Of a stretch of 64,000 nt of DNA, positions 24,322 through 35,220 are shown in pieces. The translations under genes and the position numbers were made by a program. Position 1 is the first letter of the stretch, and each line of letters starts with the position of its first letter. This stretch comes from Sternotherus odoratus (taxonomy: Eukaryota; Chordata; Testudines; Kinosternidae): contig JAVMKO010000010.1 of assembly GCA_032164245.1 (NCBI GenBank), forward strand, positions 42,802,848-42,866,847, in the 5' to 3' direction. Below the pieces are notes generated by a model. The model did not search any database and had not been told where the DNA came from. It saw nothing but the letters and a program-made list of their open reading frames with translations.

Positions 24322-24332
24322 TGCTCATTGCA
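24284..24332. repeat. (TG)n(GA)n microsatellite
   Basis: About 14 TG units followed by about seven GA units. Confidence 0.9.
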
Positions 24333-25014
24333 AAAGTGTGAGACAGGGCCATGGTGCTGTTGTGTATGTGTGTGGAATGCTCACTGCACAAATGTGTGGT
24401 GCTCAGTCCTGGTTATGTGAGCATGTGTATCATGATCATTATAGAAATGTGGTGATCTCAGCCCAGTAATCATTTTAATGTCTCTATTCTGAACCCCTTG
24501 CTTTGCTTTCTTTGAATATTTTTAAAGGCATGGGATGCGCAGTGTACTGAATGCCCTTGGTACTATCTAAAACACAAAGGCCAAACAAAACCATCTTACC
24601 CACAAATAATATAGTCAGTGATCTTTAATGTTTAACTCCATCCTGATGATGGCTATTGTGAACTACACACAATGGACAATGCTACCCTGTTTCTGACCTA
24701 GGCTTGAGTCTCAATTCAAACTATCTTCCTTGATGCCATAAATGTGAAGACCCAGCCAGTCTAAGATTAGTATGTGTTGATAACCGGTATCTATACTAGC
24801 ATCTGGAAGGGAATAGCCTTTATGTGCGGGAGGGATGAGAGGGAATTCTGAGTAATCATGACACATCTTAAGCTACAGTAGTGGAGGTGACCCAATCCAA
24901 ATAACTCAGGTAGAATTCTAGGGTCCCAGTTCTTGTCTCTGCAAGGCAATCACAGGGGGCCTGGGTTACCTAAGTAACCTAAGTAACATGGTTTCAATGC
25001 AGAACTGCTGATCC

Positions 25015-26121
25015 CTATCTAGGAGTTGGGTTTGGACTGTCATTGGCCACCCAAGGATTATCGGGACTATAGGGGGGCCTCACCCGGTATTTAAAGATGT
25101 TGATACAATTATTCCCAGAGTCTGCTACTAAAAGCAGCCCAGAGTTGGAACAAGCCACTCCTGCAGGCTTCCGCAGCCCCTTAGACACCAGGCAGATGGG
25201 AGACCCACTCTTGGGGAACAGGTGGACTGCTCGGTGCTGTTCATCTGCCACAATGATGTTGCCTTCTACGTCGGCACAGACCCCAGCTGGGTTGCCAAAC
25301 TGGTGCCCGTATCTGCTGCCAAGGGAGTCCACCAGCTTATGGTTGCTATTGAAGAGCTTGACGTCACCACATTCCTCGCTGACAATGAACCCTCCATCAC
25401 GTGCCAAGCAGACATAGCGGGGTCCACGGAGGTTGGAGATGGAGTGGGTATTCTGTATCTTGAAGGCATGGTCCAGAACAAAACTGTGGACTTTGCCCTG
25501 AGTGTAGTCTGCTACCAGGATCCTTCCTGTGGAGTCCACTCCAATACCCCTGGGAGAATCAACCTTCCCGATTTTGATCCACTCTCCTTTGGAAAATTTG
25601 GAGTGACGGTTGAAGATGTGGATGGTCCCATTCATCATGTTGGTTACAGCCACCATCCCTGTCCGAGTCACAGTCACATCTTCTGGCAAAAAGGATTCAC
25701 CTTCCCTTCCATGTACCACACATGGCAAGGACTGCAAAGTCTGACCCGAGTGAGTGAGGATGTGGACCCAGGGTGCATTCTCACTAGTCACATAGATAGA
25801 GCCATCCAGCGAGCAATGGATTCCTCTCGGTCCCCCATAGCGGCAGCCATTGGGGTTGGGGATCTGCTGAACTAGGTCATTTTGTCGGTAGTAAAGGAGG
25901 TTTCTGATGTTGTCCAGGTCGTGGCAGATGACTTTGGCCTTCTCAGCCAGCTGGTGGACTTGATGTTCTGTCACCATGCCCATCCCATGATGGTGGCTCA
26001 GAAGGGGACTTGCCTTCTGGAGTGTAGAGTCTGATTTCACTTGGAGCGCGTAAACAGTCTTTAGAAGTTTCTCCTTCTGCCGGGTGGCCTCCAGAGTATA
26101 GTCCATAGCTAGTCTCTCTTC
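25015..26121 (-). CDS. NHLRC4: NHLRC4 main coding exon: coiled region plus six NHL repeats
   Basis: The last exon encodes 368 residues and ends at TAG (25017-25015). The acceptor TTTTTCCAAACAG|GAAGAG at 26122/26121 starts it in phase 0 with EERLAMDYTL. Residues 1-90 are charged and probably helical. Six NHL-type blades follow at about 97-130, 144-172, 188-218, 232-265, 276-305 and 316-345, each with a proline/glycine turn (PRGI, PEDV, PRGI, PRYV, PAGV, PAGV) and most with an ILVAD-like strand (IIVADEQH, LLVADSGN). This is a full beta-propeller, a protein- or RNA-binding fold with no catalytic residues implied. Blades 4-6 match human NHLRC4, including VSEE.GDV.LF and NIIVADEQ. The human protein, from memory about 120 residues, covers only these. 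The position between PRR35 and PIGQ supports orthology. The open frame upstream of 26121 is intronic, so an N-terminal exon is missing. Confidence 0.88.
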   Translation of the reverse strand, partial: EERLAMDYTLEATRQKEKLLKTVYALQVKSDSTLQKASPLLSHHHGMGMVTEHQVHQLAEKAKVICHDLDNIRNLLYYRQNDLVQQIPNPNGCRYGGPRGIHCSLDGSIYVTSENAPWVHILTHSGQTLQSLPCVVHGREGESFLPEDVTVTRTGMVAVTNMMNGTIHIFNRHSKFSKGEWIKIGKVDSPRGIGVDSTGRILVADYTQGKVHSFVLDHAFKIQNTHSISNLRGPRYVCLARDGGFIVSEECGDVKLFNSNHKLVDSLGSRYGHQFGNPAGVCADVEGNIIVADEQHRAVHLFPKSGSPICLVSKGLRKPAGVACSNSGLLLVADSGNNCINIFKYRVRPPYSPDNPWVANDSPNPTPR

Positions 26122-26230
26122 CTGTTTGGAAAAAGTGATACAGTCATTATATTCCCCACTGAGCAATATCGTCTGAAGGCAGAGTCTGATAGCAGATACA
26201 TGGGTCCACTGAAGTCAATGGATCAGAAAG

Positions 26231-26385
26231 GTAGCCGTGTTAGTCTGGAATAGCAGAGGCACCTTAAAGACTAACTAAAGTATTGAAGCATAAGCTTCCT
26301 TGGGCTAATACCCACTTCGTCGGATGCAAGTCGACGAAGTGGGTATTAGCCCAAGGAAGCTTATGCTTCAATACTTTAGTTAGTC
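26231..26385 (+). mobile_element. SINE with perfect 54-bp hairpin tail
   Basis: The head GTAGCCGTGTTAGTCTGG is followed by a body whose tail (26269-26322) is repeated exactly in inverted orientation (26332-26385) after a 9-base loop, GATGCAAGT. The whole is flanked by TGAAGTCAATGGA (26210-26222 and 26387-26399), a 13-bp direct repeat consistent with a target-site duplication. It lies just upstream of the NHLRC4 exon acceptor. Confidence 0.85.
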
Positions 26386-26784
26386 ATGAAGTCAATGGAA
26401 AAGTTCTGGATTTACACTAGTGTATTTAAGACTGGATTCTGGCCTTTTATACAAATATATATGCAAGAAATAAAGGCAAACTGGGATGGGGTTGCCCTTG
26501 CGTAATCTCTGCATCTGAGACTGGTATTTTCTAAGAAACAGGGCCACATTCTCAGCGGGTGTAAACTGGCATAGGTCCATTGACATCAGCGAAGATTACC
26601 CTAGCTGAGGATCTGGCGCAGGGTTTTTCTAATTCACAGTGGTGTCAGCGCAGGCTAGCCCATAGGATCGCTAGCTCTGTATCTGGTACTCTTTGCGTTA
26701 TTGGGCTGGCCTCAGCATCGCTTAATTCATTTTTTTCTGTAACTCCATTTATTGAAGCAACACTCAATATTTGCCTAAGCCAGT

Positions 26785-27170
26785 GGCCCCGTGGAAATCT
26801 GTGGGGCTCAGAGGAATGTTCAGGAGGGGCCAGCCGCCAAGGGGGTTGGGGAAGGAGCGCCACTCAGCCCTTCTCTGCCCCCAGCACAGCTCCAGCCCCA
26901 GCTCCACTCTGCCCTCAGCGCAGCTCCATCAGGCTCCAGTCACAGCTCTGCTGCTCCACCCTCAGCCCAGCTCTGCCCCCTTTCCCTCTCCACCCCCCAC
27001 CCCCCAGGCCAGCTCCTCCCACATCCCCAGTTTGACCCCTGCTCCACCTTCAGCCTAAGTTCCTCTGCTGAGCCAAGGGTGCAGTCCTGGAGAGGGTTGT
27101 GGACGGAGTCTGTTACTGGAAGGAGGGGGGGCCCCAACAGGAAAAGTTTGGGTACCACGGGCCTTAAAGA
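26785..27170. mobile_element. Probable hAT-type MITE
   Basis: It starts near CCAGTGGCCCCGTGG and ends near AAAGTTTGGGTACCACGGGC, roughly inverted. The core is C-rich with 'cccagctctgcccc' repeats. No clear target duplication; borders are approximate. Confidence 0.45.
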
Positions 27171-28284
27171 ATTAGGCAGATTGTTCAGATGTGGGTTTGC
27201 ATTGTTTGCTCAACACCAGTTTTGTTTTCAGTTTCAGATGGAGTCAGCAGCTTTGCCAAGTGTGAACAAAAATGGTCTTTAAAAAGAGTCAGAAGGCACG
27301 GAAAAAACACACAGCGTCTGTGCGTGACTTATCTGGTGATTTGCACTCTGAAATAAATGTCCGTGTATTTATTTAAATTATCTGACATTCAAAGATATGC
27401 AATGTTATCATAACAAATGCTAACACAGGGTGGGGCGGGGTTCTATGTCTCCCTCCAGAGACCTTTATGTCTGCTACTGCTGCTCTGAAACTACTGTAGC
27501 TGCTCCTTTAACTAAAGCAGACTTGCCTCCTACTTTGAAAGCCAGAGGTTCCACATTCAGTCCCCCCAGACAGTTCAGCCAAGGATGCACAAAACTCAGG
27601 AAATGTAAAGATATGGCCCCAATCCTACGGTTGGTTCCACACAGGCTGATTCCATTGCATGATCAGGGCCACTGTTCCCATAGTAACCTAAAGGACTGCC
27701 TTACACAAACCGAGGGGATCGACTGTCACTAGAGCCGAGTTAACACTCCCTAGTGGAGAGTTTATCGGAGAGAAGTAGCCCTTTAAAAGTCCCCGTATTT
27801 CCATGAACAGACTCTGATTTCTACACATTTGTACCTTTTCAGTGAGAACTAATGAACAACTAATGTTGTTTATGAACCATTACTCTGTACTATGTTCTTT
27901 GCAGCATGTGACTGGTCACCAGCACATGACATTGTCACTGCTTCTTGACTAGATGAGTACAACTTTCCAAACAGTTGGGGGGAGGGGGGAGGAAGGCTTC
28001 AGGTGCAAGTATCCATCTTGGTGTGTAATTTCCCTTATTTTCATGCAGCTACGGGAATGTCTATGAAATCTAGCCATTCCTTAAACAGCCAAAAATCCCA
28101 TTTGCACAACAGTTTGTGGGAAAGCAAACAAAAACACAAGCACAAATACAGTCAAACCCAGCTGTTCTTTGGATCTGGGGGTTGGGAATACAGTGCTGCA
28201 GTTTACTTCTCCATCTAATTTCCACTCACTCAAAGCTCAACTACACTGCAGCACCTTGGAGCTTGACTCCCATGTTCGCTCACA

Positions 28285-28490
28285 GTGCCAATAATAACCA
28301 CCTTTCAATGAGTAGATCTCAAAGCACTTTACAAAGGAGATCAGTGGCATTAACCCCATTTCGGGTATAGAGGAATGGAGACACAGAGAGATAAAGTTCC
28401 TTGTCCTAGGCCCAGGGCATCCAGCAGCAGAGCCAGGACTCAAACCCAGGACTCCTGTCCAGCACTAGCCCCTAGGCCACACAGGAATAC
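28285..28490 (-). mobile_element. MIR relic, long
   Basis: 'ctcaaagcactttacaaagg', 'ggagacacagagagataaag' and 'ggactcaaacccaggactcc' in order. Confidence 0.75.
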
Positions 28491-29849
28491 ACACCCCCAT
28501 AGACGAACAGCATAGGCTCATACAATGCACATCTTTTTCTGGACTGTTGTTACAGTCAGCGGTCATCCCCACAATAAGCACAAACAAAGCTCTGGTTGTA
28601 TTATAACATCCGAGCTCTGGCACACATTGAAACAGTAACTTAGGTCAAGGGTTTCCAGCTTGCTTAACTAAACTTGATCAGCTGATTCCGTAGCTGGACC
28701 CCATTTCAGAAGCATCAAAATTCAGGCCACTAATTTTGAGGCTTAACTATAGATTGAGAAGCCAGTCTGCAGGTACCCAGATGGGACAATTTTGGCCTAC
28801 ACAAAGGCACAGAAACACAGCCCGAGGAAATACGTTCCATATACCTTGTTCTGCTGTGTGTGTGGAGAGCTTTTCCACTGGTTTACTGCTCCCCTGTTGC
28901 TTCCCACCCCCTGCAGCGCAGGTCTCGCAGGAAGGGACGAGCTGGGCTGTGAGCTGCTTTTGTTGTTAGCAACTGAGCTTGGCTCAACTCACTCGTGCCT
29001 GTGTCAACATGACTGGGCTACGAAACCCAAGTAGGGCTGGGCCTTTGGAAGCAGAGCTGGCCCATTAGGAAAGGCAAAGCAGCACACTAATGGCGGAACC
29101 TTCAGGGAAATAAGGATAGTCCCATTGTAGCAGGTGCACCCCTGCGACTCACCCCTGCGGCGCCTCCTGCTGGTCCGTCCGGGAATTAGCTCTTCCAGCA
29201 TCCGGATCGCCCTCTGCAGGCCGATGTCCCGCTTGCTGCTCTGGCCCCGTGTCCCTCCCTGGACCCCGGTGCCCTCTTACCGAGGGTGCTGCACCCCTGC
29301 AGTACCCCCTCAGGTCTTAGGGTCTCCCCTCCCTGGGGAACTCCCACCCTCTATCCCCACCTTGCCTCAGTCTAGACAACTGCCAGTCACCACTTGCCCC
29401 CGTTCACTGGAGCCGACTGCAGTATAATTGCCACTCATCACTGGCAAGAAGGGTTTGGCCTGCTGCTTCTGTCTCAGTAGCTATGGGCTGCCCCCTACAA
29501 CCCCAGTACCCCTTTGTTGGGCCTTCCTCTAGGCCCTGCAGCCTGGGAGTTTCTAGGCAAGAGCTTCCCCAGCTCCTCTAGCCTTTCCTCAGCCCTGCTT
29601 CACTCTAGGTACCTTGTCAAGCTCCCAACAGCCAGGCCTGTCTCCCTCTTCAGACAGAGGAGACTCTCTTCTCTGCACCAAACTGAGCCCTTTTATCAGG
29701 GCCAGCTGGGCCTTAATTGAACCAGCCACACCTGTGGCTGCTCAGCCCAATCAGGCTGGAGCTTGCTTGCTCCCAGCCACAACCCTTTCTTGGGCTGTTT
29801 TAGGCCCTTTTTCCCCAGAGTGGGGCAGCCGCCCCACTACACCCATCAC

Positions 29850-29990
29850 TTGTACCTTCCTCTGAGGATCTCAAAGCACTTCACACACATTAGTGAGTTA
29901 ACTTTGGTAGCTAGGCAGGACAGGGCAGAATTATCATCCCCATTTTACAGATGGGGATACTGAGGCACAGGAGGTTAAAGGCCAAATCCT
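29850..29990 (-). mobile_element. MIR relic
   Basis: 'ctcaaagcacttcacacaca' and 'cccattttacagatggggat' then 'actgaggcacaggaggttaa'. Confidence 0.75.
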
Positions 29991-30329
29991 TCCCTGGGTT
30001 GTGCTAGTGGGAGAAGAGGACATAGGTGCTCAGCACCAGCACAGAGTCCTTACCTAGCTCTTAAGAGAATGCTAGGAAAGGGGCTGTCATCCATAGCGGG
30101 AGGGCTTGCTGCTTCTTCTCACGGGGTCAGGTGTGTCCTGGTAGACTGAGTACAGGGCTGGGGGAGTCGGGACTGCTGGGTGCTTTTACTGACTGCTGCT
30201 GAGTCACTGTGTGTACTTTGTTGCAGGTGGGCCTTGAGTTACAAGGTTACATGGCAAGATGGTGGCAAAGACAGGAATAGAAGCCAGTTCTCCTTAGTCC
30301 TGGATTTATGCTGCAACAACTACTAGAGC

Positions 30330-30531
30330 CAGTGGTTCTCAAACTTTCCATTTGAGTGACCCCTTTTCCACATGCAGCCTCTGATCACGACCTTGCCATC
30401 TCCGCCAAAATGCTGCTGAAAGCGGAAACATTCAATTCGGGGGCATTTCAGCGCGGCAAGGGCTCGCAATCCCCCTGGAACCAGGAGGTGACCCCCCCGA
30501 GGGGTCATAACCCCCACTTTAAGAACTGCTG
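30330..30531. mobile_element. hAT-type MITE, TTCTCAAAC family, short copy
   Basis: Ends CAGTGGTTCTCAAAC and TTTAAGAACTGCTG with flanks TACTAGAG/TACTAGAC (7 of 8). Same family as 23061-23396, judged from termini and the 'gaggggtcataac' end. Confidence 0.75.
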
Positions 30532-32001
30532 TACTAGACCATGCTTCTCCACTTCCAGCTGCTTTCCAACGACCAGGTGTACATCCTGCCTGACATTATA
30601 GTTGCCCTTCGGTTTCCCATCCCAGCTGAAAACTAGCAGATCAGAGACAACCAATGGCCCATAGCAATCAGACTTCTAGGGTATGGTCTCAGGTTTGGTT
30701 TCCAGGATGCAGTGGGGGGACTTTTACTTGAGCCATTTCAGCTCCCTAGTGAAAGTGTTGTACCTCTGCTCAGCTCAAGCAAGGAAAAGACTCATGACTG
30801 TCATGAATCCATCCTTGTGATTGTTCCTGTACCCAGAAGAATCAGCTGGGTCCAATCAGAAATGTCTAGATCAGAATTTCCCCAAACACTGGGGGGGTTT
30901 AGGATGTAGAGTTTTGGTTCTATCTGTTTCAGGGATGGGCTAGAGTCAGGGAGTATGGATCTGGATCAGAACTTCCCCAAAGTTAAATCTATGGATGGGC
31001 TTGGTTCTGTCCAGTGCTGAGATGGATTCAGGTTGTGAAGTATGCGATGTGTCTGGATTAGAACTTCCCCAAAGTCTGGGGATGTTTGAATCTGGAGTCT
31101 CTGGTTCTGTCTCTTGCTGAGATGGTGTCAGGTTGGATCTGGAGTTTGAATTGTTGGTGTTCATATCTAGCTCAGAACTAGCCTGAAGTTTGGGGGCGTT
31201 TGGATCAGGGATTTTGTTCCATCTGCGACAGAAACAGTTCCAGCTGTGGAGCTTGGATCTAGATCAGCCCTCCCCCAAAGGTTGGGGGTATTTGCATTTG
31301 TGGTGTCCAGTACAAATAAATATCATACATAACTCAAGATGACAAGCAGGGCAGTCTCAGCTGGACACTGGGAGGACTGTTCGAGGCTTCAAAAACCATC
31401 TCCCACGGCAACAGGGAAATGACCTTTTGTTGCGCTGTTGTTGGTTTGGTAAACAAACACAGCCATTGGCCCTTGGGCTCACATTCACCTTTTCGGGACT
31501 GTGGCCCTGTCACAGCCTGTTTGAGAGCCACCCCCAAAGCCCTAGAGACACCTCTGTTAAGGCAGGGTCCTGACACAGCTCAGCACCCTGCCCTGGTCAG
31601 GCCAACCTTGGAACAAGGGACTGCTGGGCATGGGGACAGAAACACTCCCGTCTCCCTTGTGTCCAAATCCCAATACTAACTGGCTGCCTGGCTCTGTTGT
31701 GGGGGTGGGCTCGGCTGCAGGGACAGAGATGCAGGAGCCCAATTCAGGCTTGCCATAAGGAAGTTCATCTCCCATTGATTCCAGTGGAGTGACCCCCACT
31801 GAGCTAGCCCCAGGTGAGTAGTGTGAATGGGGTAACTCCTCCCACAGCTTCATTGACCTCCAACAGCATTAGGAGCCCTCTGGGAGTTTAGGCAAGTTCT
31901 AAAGGGGCTCCCCTCTTCTGAATCCTGTCTGCATTCCAGATGGAGATCTCTGTTGTGGGTATGAGGGCTTCTGGGGGAGGATGCATAGCCCACCTGGAGA
32001 C

Positions 32002-32094
32002 CTGGAAGATGCCTTGAAATGCCAGCAGCATCAGGGAGACGGGAAGTAAAGCCAAGAGACTATACAGAGAAGCAGTCGACAGGCATCCCAGCAT
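32002..32094 (-). CDS. Candidate N-terminal exon of NHLRC4 (hydrophobic leader)
   Basis: An ATG at 32094 opens 31 codons, MLGCLSTASLYS then LLALLPVSLMLLAF then QGIFQ: a hydrophobic core typical of a signal peptide or signal anchor. The first donor, CAG|GTCTCC (32002/32001), ends the exon in phase 0, which joins in frame to the phase-0 NHLRC4 exon 5.9 kb downstream. A second donor eight bases later, CAG|GTGGGC, matches consensus better but gives phase 2 and an immediate stop after joining. An acceptor-like CTCTTCAG lies just upstream of the ATG. The pairing is an inference from frame, strand and spacing. The protein would have about 399 residues. It may instead be a chance hydrophobic frame. 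Confidence 0.3.
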
Positions 32095-32452
32095 GGAGGA
32101 CTAACCGTGCTGAAGAGGGTAAGGTTTATTCTTCTTGATGGAATGATCTATTGCAATTATTCATCAACTGGCTGCCTCAGGGATCTAGTAAGAGGCTGAG
32201 GAAGGTGACTCCCACCTATACCACAGAAGGCAGTTGGGCAGCTGGGTAATACTGTATATATGGTGGTAAATTTCTTCCTGCAGATGATCTGCTGATTTCT
32301 TGAAGAATGAGCGTTGATTGCCTCGTTTTAGCCTGATCACAAATTTATTCAGCCCTTTAAAAAGATCCAGCCACAGAATGTCATCATATAGATCCTACAC
32401 AGGTCTCGAAGTGCATTAAGTTCTGCTCTTTTTGAGATCTGTCTGTGAGAGG

Positions 32453-32867
32453 CATGGCCGGCGACAGAAATTTGGGGGCCCCCTACTCTGATCGTTTGGG
32501 CCCTCCCCAGCTGACAGCGGCTGGGGGGGAAGCCCAGCCGGGCCCCCCCCCCCCAGCCCAGCCAGCGCTCCCCCCCCCCCCAGCTGACAGCGGCTGGCGG
32601 CAGGGTCCTGCGGCGCGAGCCGCCCTTGCTGCCCCCCCCCGCACTTTCTCCCCCGGACTGCGCCGCTGCCGCCAGCCGGGCTCACTAGTCCTGCCGGGGA
32701 CACGCGCACTCGTCCGGAGGAGAGCCGCGCCGCCTCCCCGCCCCTTCCCCGCTCTCCAGGCCCGGCGACAAGGAGGGATGACTACGGGTACTGCTGTGTA
32801 ATGGGACCCCCCTAAAGTCCGGGGCCCGGTACAGCTCTACCCGTAGTACCCCCCGTCGCCGGCCCTG
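32453..32867. mobile_element. hAT-type MITE, GGCCGGCGACAG family, copy 1
   Basis: Ends CATGGCCGGCGACAG and CCGTCGCCGGCCCTG; exact 8-bp flanking repeat GTGAGAGG (32445-32452, 32868-32875). GC-rich core with 'ccagctgacagcggctgg' units. The 3' part has GGGCCCGGTACAGCTCTACC. Confidence 0.88.
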
Positions 32868-35220
32868 GTGAGAGGCAGAGAGAAATCCCCCCATGAGGGT
32901 GTATTCTCCCTGCCCAGTGCAAAAGGAGATAGAGGGCTTCCCCTCTTTCCTGGGACAATCAAGCTAGGAGGTCATAGCCCTGAATAGGTCTCTGGAAGCA
33001 TCACTGCTCTTTCCCCCTAATCCTGTATGGCTCTCTCCTAACTTGGATGGCAGAGTAACAGCTGTTGCCTTAATGAAAAAGCAAAAGAAATATCCCATAT
33101 ATTCTCCGCACACCCAGCCTCTCGCCATGGGGAAGTAGGACAGTGCAGAGGACAAGTTGCCTATACAGCCAAAGACACAGTTTCAGTTTGGGTAGATTTC
33201 ATTAACCCTTTGATTTAGGGCATCTCCATTCCCAGAAACATAAGCAGAAACTTTAGGGATCCTGAAAAGAGCTGCAACCTGTTTGGCAATGTCACCATTA
33301 ATAATAATAAAAATATATGCCACTGTACAAACACTAATGCTGCTCGCTACCTTCCAGCCTGGTTGTTTGTCTGCAGTTCCCCATCTGGCCACCAGGAGGC
33401 AGAGTCTATGTAAATAACCATGGAAGAAAAATAACTGTCAATAGTCAAAAAACAAAGTGTACTGTGAGAGATAGAGTTTATTAGCCTGTGCATTTTAAAA
33501 CAATAACTGAAGTAAAAGCAGTTTAAAGTATGAGCAGTGACAGGAGGAGGCAGTTAACCCCTTCTGAATGTCTACTTCAACCTCACTTCCATTCTGCCTC
33601 TCTAAATTCTTTCCTGCAGGTTCACTGTGATATAGAATCTTCACTTCCTGTCCTAAACCCATGGGCCATGGTGCTTGGTGATATTAAACAGCTGCTAAAT
33701 TTCATGCCAATGGAGGCTACGTTTCAGTGCTAGGTCAAGCTATCTCTGTATATAGTTTGTATGCTGGTTTAAGTGCTTTGGGATTCTTTGGGATCTATAG
33801 AAAAGCAAGATCTATCCATTGGCACTATAATATGGTGGCTTGGGGCCCTTTTTTGCCACTTCCCCCTCCCCCTGGCTTTCCTCTATCCCCCAGGGCCCTG
33901 TCCCCTCTCCCCCCCCCCCCCCCGGGCCAGGCCAGCAGCTGGAGTCAGGCGGGGGAGCCCAGGCAGCAGGGGGCACTGCCCATGTCCCCACCCCGTGGGC
34001 CCCACACCCCACCTATGTCTCCTCACAGCTGCCTGACAGTGTGGCTCTTACTGTGGCTGGGCTGTAGCTCCGAGACCCCATCCCTCGGCTGGATCCAGGT
34101 TGGGGTAAGAGCTGCATGTGCAGCTGCGGGGAGCCGTGAAACCTCTACCTGCCCGGGGCGGGGGACCCGCGTGGCAGGGACATGGGTCGGGTGCTGCTCT
34201 TGACCATCCCACCCCAGGTAGGTGGAGGGTCTATGGCTCCCGCATGGCCCATCATCCCTCCTTTGCCTCTCTTGGCAGAGAGATTTCTACTCCAGCCAGG
34301 AAATTCTTTCCCCAGAGAAGAGAACCCAGTCCTGAAAAAGTGGTGTTTGTTTTTTTACAGAGGAGAGAGAAGAGAAAATGAATGAGGTAAACGCCAGTTT
34401 GATTTATGGTGGGCCCTAACAAAATAGAGGCAAAAGTATTTTGACATGCCAGTAACAAAATACAGGGTTTTAAATTTTCTGTCTGGGTGGCTAGTTTGCA
34501 TACAGAGGGGGGTTTGCTTCTGGTTTCTAGCTAATGGAAAGTGTCTGAGGTGAGTTTTTGGCTTAACCTGCTGCTGTCCTTTGAAATCTTGATTTCACAT
34601 CTCCCAGAGCAGGAGAATATTCCACCAGCTATTTTCCACATCAAAACCACCGGCCTTTCATCCACAAACAGTGGCGGAAACAAGGGGAGTTTCCGCACTC
34701 CTACACTTTCTGACTTTATCACTGGCTGATGAGTGCAAGTCAAAGTTCTATGGCTCCCTAGGGCAAAGGGAGAAAAGGGGTCTATATGAGAGTCACAGAG
34801 ATGTATTTTCCTCTCAGATTGTGTGTTCATTATGATGCAGTCTTCAATGACATGACCACAGGTTAATTTTCCCACAGGATCCCCTACCTCCTTCAATGAA
34901 ATATCCCTGATTTGGCAGTGTCTGCTGTTGACCTAACTGGGTCTACACCAAGGCTCCCAGCTTGGCTCTGTACATGCCTTGCAGACAACTCTTAATCTCT
35001 ATTTCATGTCACAGCTCTTCTTCCTCTGGCATGGTTACGTAACACGTCTTCATACCTCTCAAGGAATCTCACCCCATGGCTTGCTCCCCTTTTCCTCTCT
35101 CTCCAGAAAGCCTCACAAATACACCTTTCTATGCCTCTCCAGCTCCCAGAGTGATTCTGTGGTTGGCAGCCCAGAGAACAATTAAAACGATGGGGGGACT
35201 GAAAAGGAGATGGTCTACCT

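Larger units (their letters stand above)
18831..25014. other. Intergenic: NHLRC4 to PIGQ
   Basis: The 6.2 kb hold a CR1 3' end (19365-19555), three copies of one short element (20149-20268, 20475-20596, 20936-21070), SINE pieces, two hAT elements (22324-22662, 23061-23396), MIR-like sequence near 23560-23640 and a TG/GA tract at 24284-24332. One open minus-strand segment (21860-22019) has exon-like borders and is listed as a finding. 24.35-25.0 kb shows nothing I can name beyond the expected NHLRC4 3' UTR. Confidence 0.7.
26122..32001 (-). other. Probable NHLRC4 intron or upstream region
   Basis: There are no other exon candidates on the minus strand. The region holds a SINE with a hairpin tail (26231-26385), a hAT-like element (about 26785-27170), MIR relics (28285-28490, 29850-29990) and a short hAT element (30330-30531). 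From 30.7 to 31.3 kb, loosely repeated phrases such as 'gatcagaacttccccaaa' recur about four times, a degenerate tandem repeat. Confidence 0.5.

Noticed and set aside
25222..25875. Plus-strand frame of 217 codons
   Set aside because: It is the antisense shadow of the NHLRC4 exon.
26122..26166. NHLRC4 start at the upstream ATG of the same frame (MLSGEYNDC...)
   Set aside because: A strong polypyrimidine tract and CAG acceptor directly precede EERLAM, so the upstream residues are more likely intronic.
34531..34896. Minus-strand frame of 121 codons
   Set aside because: No domain, no splice-like borders and no resemblance to a gene expected at this locus. The length is compatible with chance.
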